A stretch of DNA of 18,534 nt from Alphaproteobacteria bacterium (GTDB lineage Bacteria; Pseudomonadota; Alphaproteobacteria; Rhizobiales; Devosiaceae). The notes under the pieces were generated by a model. That model was given only the letters and a program-made list of their open reading frames with translations, was not told the DNA's origin and did not search any database. The DNA lies in assembly GCA_018820005.1 (NCBI GenBank), contig JAHJOS010000132.1, positions 1 through 18,534 of the forward strand, read 5' to 3'. Of this stretch, positions 1-6,681 are shown in pieces; positions within the stretch are counted from its first letter, which is position 1; every line of letters starts with the position of its first letter. A program made the translations under genes and the position numbers.

Positions 1-1
1 A

Positions 2-1033
2 CTCGATCGGTGGACGAATGCGTATGATGTTCACTACCTCACGATCGATGACGTCGTGCTCGCATTCCGACCGGGGCGCAGTGCCTCCGAGGTCGTTGCG
101 ATCCTTGCGTCGCTGACCAAGCGCAATCGCATCGCCGCGCGCGACGGGGAGAATGATGACGAAGAGAGTGACGGCTCTTCAGGTGGCTCCAAGACGTCGA
201 AGCAAAAGCCGGGCAAGGCAAGCCATGACAACGCTGCTTCTGGGCAAGACAGCAGCAGTGGCGGGTGGAAACGCGACAAGCCGTCCGGGGCGGAAGTCAT
301 CCAGCCGGAGCCTTGGGGCGAAGACGGGAGCCCGCCGAGCCTCGCGATCGAGACGCTGCCTGGATACGGCAAGGCGAAGACCTGGGCGCTCGATCTCAAG
401 GCCGACCTTGATGACTACCGAGCCTCGATCCTCACTTGGTCTGACATGAGCACCAAGCTGCTGCTCTCCGGACCGCCCGGGACCGGCAAGACGACCTTCG
501 CGCGGGCGCTCTGCAACAGTCTTCAGGTGCCGCTGGTGGTCAGCTCCGTCTCGACATGGCTGCAGGGCGCGCATCTGAGCGATGTGCTCAATCGTATGAC
601 CCGGACTTTTGCCGAAGCGCGTGCCGTGGCACCCGCGATCCTGTTCATCGACGAGATCGACGGAATCGGAAAACGCCAGCCGGCGGAACGCGACTACTCT
701 GACTACTGGAATGGCGTGGTCAACAAAGCGCTCGAACTGCTCGATGGAGCGGTCAAGGGCGAAGGCCTCATCGTCGTCGGCGCCACCAATAGGCCGGAGC
801 AGATCGACGAGGCGCTGAAACGCTCCGGACGCCTGGAAACCCAGATCGAGATCCCTAGGCCTGATACCGCCACGCTGGCCGAGATCTTCCGCCATCATTT
901 GGGCGAGGACCTCAAGCTGTTGGTCGCCACAGGGCAGGAAACAAACAAGGAACTGCCCGCGATCGCCGAGCTGCCCTCGGATACCGGGGGCAGCCTGAGC
1001 CAACAAACAGCGCTGAAGGGAGGTAGCCAATGA
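2..1033 (+). CDS. AAA+ ATPase, FtsH/Cdc48-like (5' partial)
   Basis: This is an ATP-driven unfoldase module, probably the motor for the M41 peptidase encoded next. The frame is open from the left edge (codons from position 2 read LDRWTNAYDV), so the true start lies outside. The first usable start inside is a GTG at 56, but conserved-looking sequence precedes it. A low-complexity polar stretch rich in Ser, Gly, Lys, Asp and Glu (about 140-300) precedes the ATPase core. Walker A GPPGTGKT is at 470-493, Walker B ILFIDEID near 638-661, and a second region of homology with arginine-finger residues (NRPEQIDEALKRSGRLE) near 788-838. No transmembrane segment is visible, unlike canonical FtsH. The AAA lid helices are missing at the C terminus and appear instead at the start of the next gene, which overlaps by ATGA. 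The AAA+ identity is very secure; the biological role is not known. Confidence 0.9.
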   Translation, partial: LDRWTNAYDVHYLTIDDVVLAFRPGRSASEVVAILASLTKRNRIAARDGENDDEESDGSSGGSKTSKQKPGKASHDNAASGQDSSSGGWKRDKPSGAEVIQPEPWGEDGSPPSLAIETLPGYGKAKTWALDLKADLDDYRASILTWSDMSTKLLLSGPPGTGKTTFARALCNSLQVPLVVSSVSTWLQGAHLSDVLNRMTRTFAEARAVAPAILFIDEIDGIGKRQPAERDYSDYWNGVVNKALELLDGAVKGEGLIVVGATNRPEQIDEALKRSGRLETQIEIPRPDTATLAEIFRHHLGEDLKLLVATGQETNKELPAIAELPSDTGGSLSQQTALKGGSQ

Positions 1034-1776
1034 CGGAGCAAGCCATGAGCAATTCCGGATCGCTCGAGAGCGACGTCCAATCAGTTCTCAAGCGTTTAGG
1101 GACGCGCGCTATGGGGCTAACGGGTGCCGATGTGGAGCGCATCGTACGCGAAGCGCGTCAGGTCGCCCGGCGTCAAAAGCGTCCTATCCAATACAAGGAT
1201 CTGGATGACGGCATCCGCATGAACAGGCCAGAGCTTCCGCATGATCTGCGTTGGCGCTTCGCTGTCCATGAGGCGGGCCATGCGGTGGTGCATCATGTTC
1301 TCAAGCTCGGGCCGATCCAGGGGATCACAATCGATATGCCCGATGGCGGCTACAGTCTTCTAGCATTCCAGAGGTCCGGCAGTGATACGCTGAGCTATCG
1401 CGAGGACCTGCTGGCGATGCTGCTGGCCGGGCGGGCGGCCGAGCAGATTGTCTTCTGCTCCGTCTCCGTCGGCTCGGCAGGCGCCGAGGATAGTGACCTC
1501 GCACGCGCGACTAGGCTTGCGCTTGCCCTGGAGCGCAGTCTAGGCTTTGGGGCGGTGCAGCCGCTCCTCTACCGCGACGACAAGCACCCGACGCCAGTGC
1601 TCGATGCGCATCCGGATCTGGCCGCTCGGGTGCATGCGCGGTTGGACAAGGCTTTGGTAAAGGCGATTGATGTGCTCAATGGGAATCGGGAGACGCTTGA
1701 TCGGTTGACGGCGGTGCTGTTCGAACAGCAGGTGCTCGACGGAGAGGCGGTGAGTGAACTTCTCAATAAAGGGTGA
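1030..1776 (+). CDS. M41-family zinc metallopeptidase (FtsH-like protease half)
   Basis: This is a predicted ATP-dependent zinc endopeptidase subunit acting with the upstream AAA+ ATPase. Residues about 20-62 (KRLGTRAMGLTGADVERIV and following) match the AAA lid that in FtsH belongs to the ATPase, so the split falls inside the ATPase module. The M41 zinc site is HEAGH (H80, E81, H84), and D156 in the segment AEDSDLARAT is the likely third ligand. The protein has 248 residues and no membrane segment. The ATG at 1030 is chosen because GGGAGGT lies 5-6 nt upstream and the start overlaps the ATPase stop (ATGA), which suggests translational coupling. An in-frame TAG just upstream excludes a simple fusion in this frame. 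A hairpin at 1788-1811 follows the stop. Family assignment is strong; substrates are unknown. Confidence 0.9.
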   Translation: MTEQAMSNSGSLESDVQSVLKRLGTRAMGLTGADVERIVREARQVARRQKRPIQYKDLDDGIRMNRPELPHDLRWRFAVHEAGHAVVHHVLKLGPIQGITIDMPDGGYSLLAFQRSGSDTLSYREDLLAMLLAGRAAEQIVFCSVSVGSAGAEDSDLARATRLALALERSLGFGAVQPLLYRDDKHPTPVLDAHPDLAARVHARLDKALVKAIDVLNGNRETLDRLTAVLFEQQVLDGEAVSELLNKG

Positions 1777-2098
1777 TGGCAAGAGACAGGCGCAAAGGCA
1801 GCTTTGCGCCTCTAACTTTGGTTGTCGAGCGCGAACTGTGACAAAGAGCTTCTGCATGTGCGTCGGGTTTGAAAGTGTCTAGTCGGATAGTATTGTAATG
1901 TAGTTTGCAGTATGGTTTCAATTGTCTGTAAATTATCATGTTGATTGATTTATGCGCGCTTGGGATTTCAAGTGAATTTATTTCAAATACGATAAGGGTT
2001 ACTTATCGGAAGGCAGAAACCCGCAGACTATTTATGCACTGTATGGAAACATAATGAGTATATAGCTTTCGCTTAACGAATCATTTACCATAATTTCA
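1777..2098. other. AT-rich intergenic gap
   Basis: No gene was found here. Apart from the hairpin at 1788-1811, the stretch from about 1860 is by eye much richer in A and T than the genes on either side. It ends directly at the start of the DUF1612 gene, so it probably holds that gene's promoter, but I could not settle on convincing -35/-10 boxes. There is no obvious ribosome-binding site before the ATG at 2099. Confidence 0.5.
1788..1811 (+). terminator. Terminator-like hairpin after the AAA/M41 pair
   Basis: A perfect 10-bp stem (AGGCGCAAAG / CTTTGCGCCT) with a 4-nt loop begins 12 nt after the M41 stop codon. It is followed by CTAACTTTGG rather than a clean T-run, so it is either a weak intrinsic terminator or an RNA 3' stabiliser. 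Confidence 0.6.
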
Positions 2099-3112
2099 AT
2101 GTCTTACGATCTCGCCAGATTGCCCATCCAGAGCTTGCTGCGGCCGATCTCCGAGGCCGCTGTCGCGCTTGCCCGTCTCGACGAGCGCATTGCCCGCTCC
2201 CCCGTCGGCGAGGGTTTTCTCGAGCGCTCGCATTTCCTCGACGCGCATGCCTCGCTCTGGGTCGACGGCGAACTCGTCCATCTCGAGGACCTCGTCCTGC
2301 ATGATGCGCTTCGAGATATCCGCGCACCGACCCACGAACTCACCATCGCCCGCGACATCCTGAAAACCCGCCGCCGCATCGCCTCCCATCCACCTGGTTG
2401 GGCGCTCTCAGGCGCCGGCCTCGTCTCCCTCCGCGGGCGGGGGTGGCCCGCGGCGTCATCGGGTGAAGATGGGCAGGGCGCGCCGGATGCGAATGTCGAG
2501 GTGAGCGACGCTCCGACCGGGGTAGGGGAGGCGGAGGATTCCGACATTGACGGTCTGGGTGATGCCTTTGCCGCGATCGAAGAGGCGCGGAAGCCGGGTC
2601 GCGCCAAAAACGCTCCGGATAAGGATCCCTTCGTCTACGATCTCGACTGGGATGAGGACGAGCGGCTGGAGGAGTGGCAAGCCGTCCTTGGCCGGGCCCA
2701 GGATCTTCCACCCGTCCTGCAGGCGATCGTGGCGCTCGACGCCTGGAACGAGATCGCCGTGCTCCAGCATGCGCCCTGGCTCGGTCGACTGCTTGCCGCC
2801 TCGGTCCTGCGCGAGGGCGGCGTTACCACAAGCGGGCATCTCGTTGCGATCAATCTTGGCCTCAAGGCCATTCCCGTCGATCGGCGCCGGCATCGTGATC
2901 GGGAGACGCGGTTGCTGGCGATAAGTCGAGCGTTGATCATTGCCGCCGAGGCAGGGTTGAAGGAACACGGCCGGCTGGTGCTGGCGCGGCAGATGATGAG
3001 GCGAAAGCTTGAGGGGCGGCGGACGTCGTCCAGGTTGCCGGAGCTCGTCGAGCTCGTAATGGCAAGGCCGCTGATCTCGGCCGGTATGGTGGCGAAGACG
3101 CTTGAGGTGTAA
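2099..3112 (+). CDS. RHE_PE00001 / DUF1612 family protein with HTH, C-terminus truncated
   Basis: This family of unknown function is common on alphaproteobacterial plasmids and accessory replicons. The N-terminal part (residues 1-100) has the family signature, with segments such as LARLDERIARSPVGEGFLE and LWVDGELVHLEDLVLHDAL. A variable acidic linker follows (about 115-175). The second conserved domain (about 175-310) contains YDLDWDEDERLEEWQAVL and LDAWNEIAVLQHAPWLGRL. The C terminus begins the usual helix-turn-helix (ELVMARPLISAGMVAKTLEV) but stops there. From memory, relatives carry roughly 30 more residues (TPQGAL... onward), so the HTH looks cut in half. The start ATG at 2099 fits the family's MxYDL opening. 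It may regulate or partner the upstream protease pair, but nothing in the sequence proves this. Confidence 0.82.
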   Translation: MSYDLARLPIQSLLRPISEAAVALARLDERIARSPVGEGFLERSHFLDAHASLWVDGELVHLEDLVLHDALRDIRAPTHELTIARDILKTRRRIASHPPGWALSGAGLVSLRGRGWPAASSGEDGQGAPDANVEVSDAPTGVGEAEDSDIDGLGDAFAAIEEARKPGRAKNAPDKDPFVYDLDWDEDERLEEWQAVLGRAQDLPPVLQAIVALDAWNEIAVLQHAPWLGRLLAASVLREGGVTTSGHLVAINLGLKAIPVDRRRHRDRETRLLAISRALIIAAEAGLKEHGRLVLARQMMRRKLEGRRTSSRLPELVELVMARPLISAGMVAKTLEV

Positions 3113-3740
3113 GTCATTAACAAGGCTAGGATTTTCCAAGTCCCGAAAATGGACTTCGATACCGGTCCCGATCGGGTCAGAAGGAACTGAGATCGGAATT
3201 CTTCATAAAGGACCCATCAGCGACGCGCGATCGACATGCCGCAATGCAGCGAGCAGCACCAAGGGCGGATTCCAGCCTTTCGCTGCAAAAGCGTGGTGGG
3301 GGTGCGTCAACAGAGAGAGCTGACATTGAATTTGCCGAGGAACTCAGTTTCTTTCTGCACAGCCGCAAGGCGGCTTGGAGCCCACAGTGTGAATTTAGTT
3401 TTCCTGCTGCGTGCGCTCGCAGCGTGGAAAATGCTGCGTCGGCGTGAAATTCGGTGTTGCCGCGCGCCGGGAAAACCAGCCATTCGTGGAGAGCGCAGCA
3501 TAGATCAGTGGCCGAATTTACAGACTGCGGACAAAGCCGCCTTTTGCAGTCGCAGCTATTGAAGAGGCAGTATTTCCCCGCATGTGCCGCTGAACGCATG
3601 TTGCAGCGCAACGGACTTTACCAACGTGGCCATTGAGAGAGTCAAAATTGGGCATTCCCAAACCAACTTTTCGCTGCACACTGTTCCAACAATCATGTCG
3701 CGGAGATAGTGTGATTTTGCTACGTTGGCGCGGGGAACCG
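3113..3740. other. Decayed intergenic DNA between broken genes
   Basis: No believable coding region is present: the frames on both strands are short, shifted and without recognisable domains. The stretch lies between the truncated DUF1612 gene and an IS21 remnant. It holds a small inverted repeat (AAGTCC 3138-3143 / GGACTT 3151-3156) and a palindrome CCCGATCGGG at 3167-3176. It probably consists of fused debris from several rearrangements. Confidence 0.5.
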
Positions 3741-4025
3741 CCCTTGAACTCGTGTTCGTCACGCAGTCGCTCAAAAAAGTGCTTGGCGGTGACCGTTTCG
3801 TGGTTCGGACTGGGGTCTTCCAGCATCCACTGGTAGATGACGTCAGTGACCCCATCCAGCTTGCGTCGTTTGATCTCCGCCAGGTGCCGATAGCCAAGCA
3901 CTAAAAAAACGCATGATCTTCTTCACGCCGGCACTTGACACCCCAAGATGAACGGCTGCCGCAAGTTCGCTCCTGCCGCCACCACGCGCGAGACGGACTT
4001 CCCTGCATAGTTCCACTATCCACAT
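3741..4025 (-). pseudogene. istA: IS21-family istA remnant (N-terminal part, frameshifted)
   Basis: The minus strand from the ATG at 4025 reads MWIVELCREVRLARGGG, followed by a helix-turn-helix-like stretch ending SSAGVKKIMRF. This is the typical start of one group of IS21 IstA transposases. A strong ribosome-binding site (GGAGGGG) precedes it. The reading frame breaks at a run of seven T on the minus strand near 3903-3909. Removing one T restores the frame into LGYRHLAEIKRRKLDGVTDV and then TAKHFFERLRDEHEFKGG, which again match IstA. Homology stops at about 3740, so the integrase core and istB are gone. This is a dead fragment. Confidence 0.75.
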
Positions 4026-4059
4026 ATCCCCTCCGTCTCTGTTGCCTGAAAGGGTCAAA

Positions 4060-4126
4060 GTGGCAAAGTTTGCTCTGCCCGCAGCAAGACTATCCCGCAA
4101 ATTATGTGCCAAACTTTTGCACTGCC
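4060..4126 (-). repeat. IS21-type terminal repeats at the 5' end of the istA remnant
   Basis: Two near-identical direct repeats of about 20 bp lie at 4060-4079 (GTGGCAAAGTTTGCTCTGCC) and 4106-4126 (GTGCCAAACTTTTGCACTGCC). Repeated motifs of this kind near the ends are typical of IS21 elements, where they bind transposase. Their place, upstream of the istA start and next to unrelated DNA, marks the left end of the lost element. The exact tip cannot be fixed because the other end is missing. Confidence 0.6.
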
Positions 4127-4138
4127 ATTCTCACTTAC

Positions 4139-4843
4139 TCACATACCTGAAAAATAGAAGCGCCAGATTGTGGTGTCGAGCGCATACCATCCCCAATGCA
4201 GCAAAAATGAATAAACAAAACCATTTCGCATTTTCAGCATCAAATAGGGGGTGACTGCCCCGAAAAGGGTCGCCCCTATCGTGTATCTCAGGACGTAGAA
4301 TGGATGGGCCCCGTTCAACACGAGGGTCAAATGAAATCCGCCAAACACAACGGCAGTGACGACCGCAATCTGCCGCGGCTTTAATTTCTGGGCCGCCAGT
4401 GAAACAACGAGTGCAGCCATGAGGATTTGTTGCAGATAGATTTCGATGGATTTGGGCAGGAAATACCAAGGCTCGGCGACGATAATTTCACTGACGCTAA
4501 TGTCCGGTGGGATAACGGCCGAAGGAAGAAATGGCAGGATGCCGAATGCGAATAAGGCGCAAACGGCTATCATCAGGACAATGGCAGTGCGATCCTCGGC
4601 TGGAAACGTGAGCTTCCCCCATGTCGACAACCCAGGATGGAAGACCACCACCGCCAAGATGCACCACGCAGCGTAATAGAGACTAAATAGGCGCGGCCCT
4701 TCGTTGTATCCACCCGGCTTTTCCAGCAGATCGACAAGAACGAAGTAGCCGACGCTCGACAGGCTCCAGATCGCCGTGATCAAACCAATCACAAGAGCAA
4801 GGCTAAGCCATGTCGGCTGGAACAGATTCTTCAATGCATTCAT
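4139..4843 (-). CDS. CPBP (Abi/CAAX)-like integral membrane protein
   Basis: A 234-residue protein with about six to seven hydrophobic segments. The C-terminal half resembles the CPBP intramembrane protease fold: E134 in PKSIEIYLQQ (motif 1 region, with one Glu instead of the usual EE pair), FGGFH at 167-171 (motif 2, FxxxH) and H216 with D223 in HWGWYALD (motif 3). The usual Arg after the Glu pair is not seen, so activity is uncertain. The start ATG at 4843 has only a poor ribosome-binding site. It lies 95 bp behind the QorB-like gene and may be the tail of that operon. Its stop codon lies 12 bp from the repeat of an IS21 remnant, so its last codons may come from the element. It could also be an unrelated polytopic protein. 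Confidence 0.65.
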   Translation of the reverse strand: MNALKNLFQPTWLSLALVIGLITAIWSLSSVGYFVLVDLLEKPGGYNEGPRLFSLYYAAWCILAVVVFHPGLSTWGKLTFPAEDRTAIVLMIAVCALFAFGILPFLPSAVIPPDISVSEIIVAEPWYFLPKSIEIYLQQILMAALVVSLAAQKLKPRQIAVVTAVVFGGFHLTLVLNGAHPFYVLRYTIGATLFGAVTPYLMLKMRNGFVYSFLLHWGWYALDTTIWRFYFSGM

Positions 4844-4922
4844 TTACTTTATGGTGACGAGAAGCCGGAAGTGCCGCAATCAGTATGCCAGATGTCTTTT
4901 GATATCTGTAACGCTCCAAACC

Positions 4923-4954
4923 CGCACTTGCGTCGTGGTCAGGTCGCGAGTGCG
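4923..4954. promoter_or_regulatory. Stem-loop over the stop codon of the QorB-like gene
   Basis: CGCACTTGCG (4923-4932) pairs with CGCGAGTGCG (4945-4954) in 9 of 10 positions. The stop codon at 4939-4941 lies in the loop. On the minus strand the stem is followed by GGGTTTGG, so termination could be partial. It separates the QorB-like gene from the CPBP-like gene. Confidence 0.4.
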
Positions 4955-5784
4955 CTAAAATAATCGTCCCAGCTTTGATGAGGACGACCTGCAGCGGCCT
5001 CATAATCGCTGGGGTTGTCAAGCGCGCCTATCCGAATGCCCTGATAGATCCCAGCGATGACGGTGCCGATGAACTCGCCCAGTTCGGCAACGCGGTCCGC
5101 CTTGTAGTCTTCGACCGACATCGCGCGATAGGTCAGGTCGGTGCCGAAGGCGCGGTTCATGTGATCGGCAAGCTCAGTCTGCGTAAGGGCCGCGCCGTGC
5201 AGGTTGTAGGCTTGGCCGTTGTGGTGCGCGCCCATCAACATGCTGGCATAAGCCTGCGCCAGCTCAGAGCGGGTCGTGTAGCCACATTTGCCGTCGCCCG
5301 CACAATTGGCAATCTCACCGGCGTTCCGGTAGGTGTCGATATATTCGACATCCGGCTCGATATAGATGCCGTTGCGCCCGATCACCCAATCCAGCCCGCT
5401 GGCGCGGATGTCGGCCTCAGTCTGCCGGTTGCTTTGGATTATCGGGGAGAAGCTGGTGCCTTCTTCGGCGCCCTGCACGCTGGTATAGACGATCTTCTTC
5501 ACACCAGCGGCTTCTGCGGCGTTGATCACGTTGCGGTGCTGCACAATGCGCGCGTCCGGCGCATCCATGCCAGATACCAACAGCAGCGTATCGACGCCGG
5601 TCAGTGATGCCTTCAGTTGGTCGAGCTTGTCATAGTCGCCGGGGCGAACGTCGAGGCCCAGACCCGTCGCCTTTTGCGGGCTGCGGGCAAGACCGACGAT
5701 CGGCTCGCGGGTGTTCATTCCCACAAGGGCTTTGGCGATATGGGACCCAAGCTGCCCGGTGACAGCGGTGACGGCAACGATCAT
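4939..5784 (-). CDS. NmrA/QorB-like NAD(P)-binding quinone oxidoreductase
   Basis: A cytosolic atypical short-chain dehydrogenase of 281 residues that aligns along its whole length, by recall, with E. coli QOR2 (QorB, NADPH:quinone reductase). Landmarks are the nucleotide-binding loop TAVTGQLG at 6-13 (the usual first Gly of TGATGxxG is Ala here), GVDTLLLVSG, RNVINAAEAAGVKKIVYTS and GLDWVIGRNGIYIE. The predicted role is two-electron reduction of quinones or other electrophiles with NAD(P)H. The start ATG at 5784 follows a good GGAGA ribosome-binding site. It lies 24 bp behind the GST gene, clearly in the same transcript. The family also holds regulatory NmrA-type proteins without catalysis, so the exact reaction is unproved. 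Confidence 0.85.
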   Translation of the reverse strand: MIVAVTAVTGQLGSHIAKALVGMNTREPIVGLARSPQKATGLGLDVRPGDYDKLDQLKASLTGVDTLLLVSGMDAPDARIVQHRNVINAAEAAGVKKIVYTSVQGAEEGTSFSPIIQSNRQTEADIRASGLDWVIGRNGIYIEPDVEYIDTYRNAGEIANCAGDGKCGYTTRSELAQAYASMLMGAHHNGQAYNLHGAALTQTELADHMNRAFGTDLTYRAMSVEDYKADRVAELGEFIGTVIAGIYQGIRIGALDNPSDYEAAAGRPHQSWDDYFSALAT

Positions 5785-5808
5785 GATAGTTCTCCAGATT
5801 TCGATGAG

Positions 5809-6621
5809 TTACGCCGCTTTGAGGCCGCGAAAGGCCTTCATGACCTTCAGTCCAGCCCGCAAGGCCCAGCCCGGAATTTCCGGCAACCACTTGGCGATTG
5901 CCGGTTGATAGGACGGGCGCTGTTTTTGCAGCTTTGCCCAGGCGATGATGCCCGGATAGCTGCTAAAATCAAAGCCGAGCATGGTCAGCAGAACGTATTG
6001 CGGCATCCAAGCAATATCGGCGAGGCTTTGTGTGTCGCCCACCAAATAGGAATGGTCCTTGAGGCGGGCTTCCATCTGGTCGCAGACCTCGACGAGCATC
6101 CTGCGCGCGGCCTCGATCTCGGCGGCAGAGAACCCCTCGACCGCCTTGATGTGGAACGCGAGCAGCTCCTTGTCGGGCTGGATTTCGGCGTAATGCCCCA
6201 TTTCTGCGCGCTTTTTCGTGGCGCCGCCGGTGGTGCCATAGACCCAGGTCTTGATCGCCTTTATATGCAGCGCCACGGCCAGATCGACCCATTCGCGGGC
6301 TTCGGTCCCCTGCGCCTGATCGGCGGGCATCAGGGCCGGTTCAGGAAATTTTTCTTCGAGATATTCCATGATGTCGTTGGATTCGGTCACCACCACGCCG
6401 TCATGCACGATCGCAGGCACCAGACCCTTGGGGTTGATCGCCATATACCAAAGCTGGTTGTTTTCCTGATGGCCAAGGTCAATCTCGTGCGAGACCCATC
6501 CCAGACCCTTTTCCTCCAGCACAAGGCGCACCCGCATCGAGCAGTTTGAAATACCCGTGTGATACAGATGAATACCTTTGAGAGAGGTGATCTCGGGGAT
6601 GTTGGGATGAAGGATCGGCAT
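5809..6621 (-). CDS. Glutathione S-transferase family protein
   Basis: A predicted soluble glutathione transferase of 270 residues. The N-terminal thioredoxin-like domain (about 16-95) has HTGISNCSMRVRLVLEEKG with candidate glutathione-activating Ser/Cys residues at 25-28, the cis-Pro in GLVPAIV (P69) and the glutathione-binding pair E80-S81 (VVTESNDIMEYLEEKFP). The helical C-terminal domain has the conserved SLADIAWMPQY segment. The ATG at 6621 is preferred over an upstream TTG at 6669 because the thioredoxin fold begins soon after it and the longer form would overlap the upstream gene. Its ribosome-binding site is weak (GGAAA). It sits 44 bp after the reductase gene and 24 bp before the quinone reductase, which suggests conjugation of electrophiles alongside quinone reduction. 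Confidence 0.9.
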   Translation of the reverse strand: MPILHPNIPEITSLKGIHLYHTGISNCSMRVRLVLEEKGLGWVSHEIDLGHQENNQLWYMAINPKGLVPAIVHDGVVVTESNDIMEYLEEKFPEPALMPADQAQGTEAREWVDLAVALHIKAIKTWVYGTTGGATKKRAEMGHYAEIQPDKELLAFHIKAVEGFSAAEIEAARRMLVEVCDQMEARLKDHSYLVGDTQSLADIAWMPQYVLLTMLGFDFSSYPGIIAWAKLQKQRPSYQPAIAKWLPEIPGWALRAGLKVMKAFRGLKAA

Positions 6622-6663
6622 GTCTGTTTTCCGTTTGATAAAGGGGAGTGGGGGCAGCATTCG

Positions 6664-6681
6664 GTTCAACGCATGTTGAAC
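6664..6681. promoter_or_regulatory. Small perfect hairpin at the end of the reductase gene
   Basis: GTTCAAC (6664-6670) and GTTGAAC (6675-6681) form a perfect 7-bp stem with a GCAT loop across the last codons and stop of the flavocytochrome gene. There is no T-run. It is one of several hairpins at the gene junctions of this cluster. Confidence 0.4.

Noticed and set aside
1024..1060. Programmed frameshift joining the ATPase and the M41 peptidase
   Set aside because: There is no slippery heptamer at the overlap, the second gene has its own strong RBS, and an in-frame TAG sits just upstream of its ATG. Translational coupling is the simpler reading.
3167..3176. Palindrome CCCGATCGGG as a regulator site
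   Set aside because: Short GC-rich palindromes are expected by chance here and no intact gene follows.
5617..6549. A 310-codon open frame on the + strand
   Set aside because: It is the shadow of the GST and QorB-like genes; the translated protein shows no domain.
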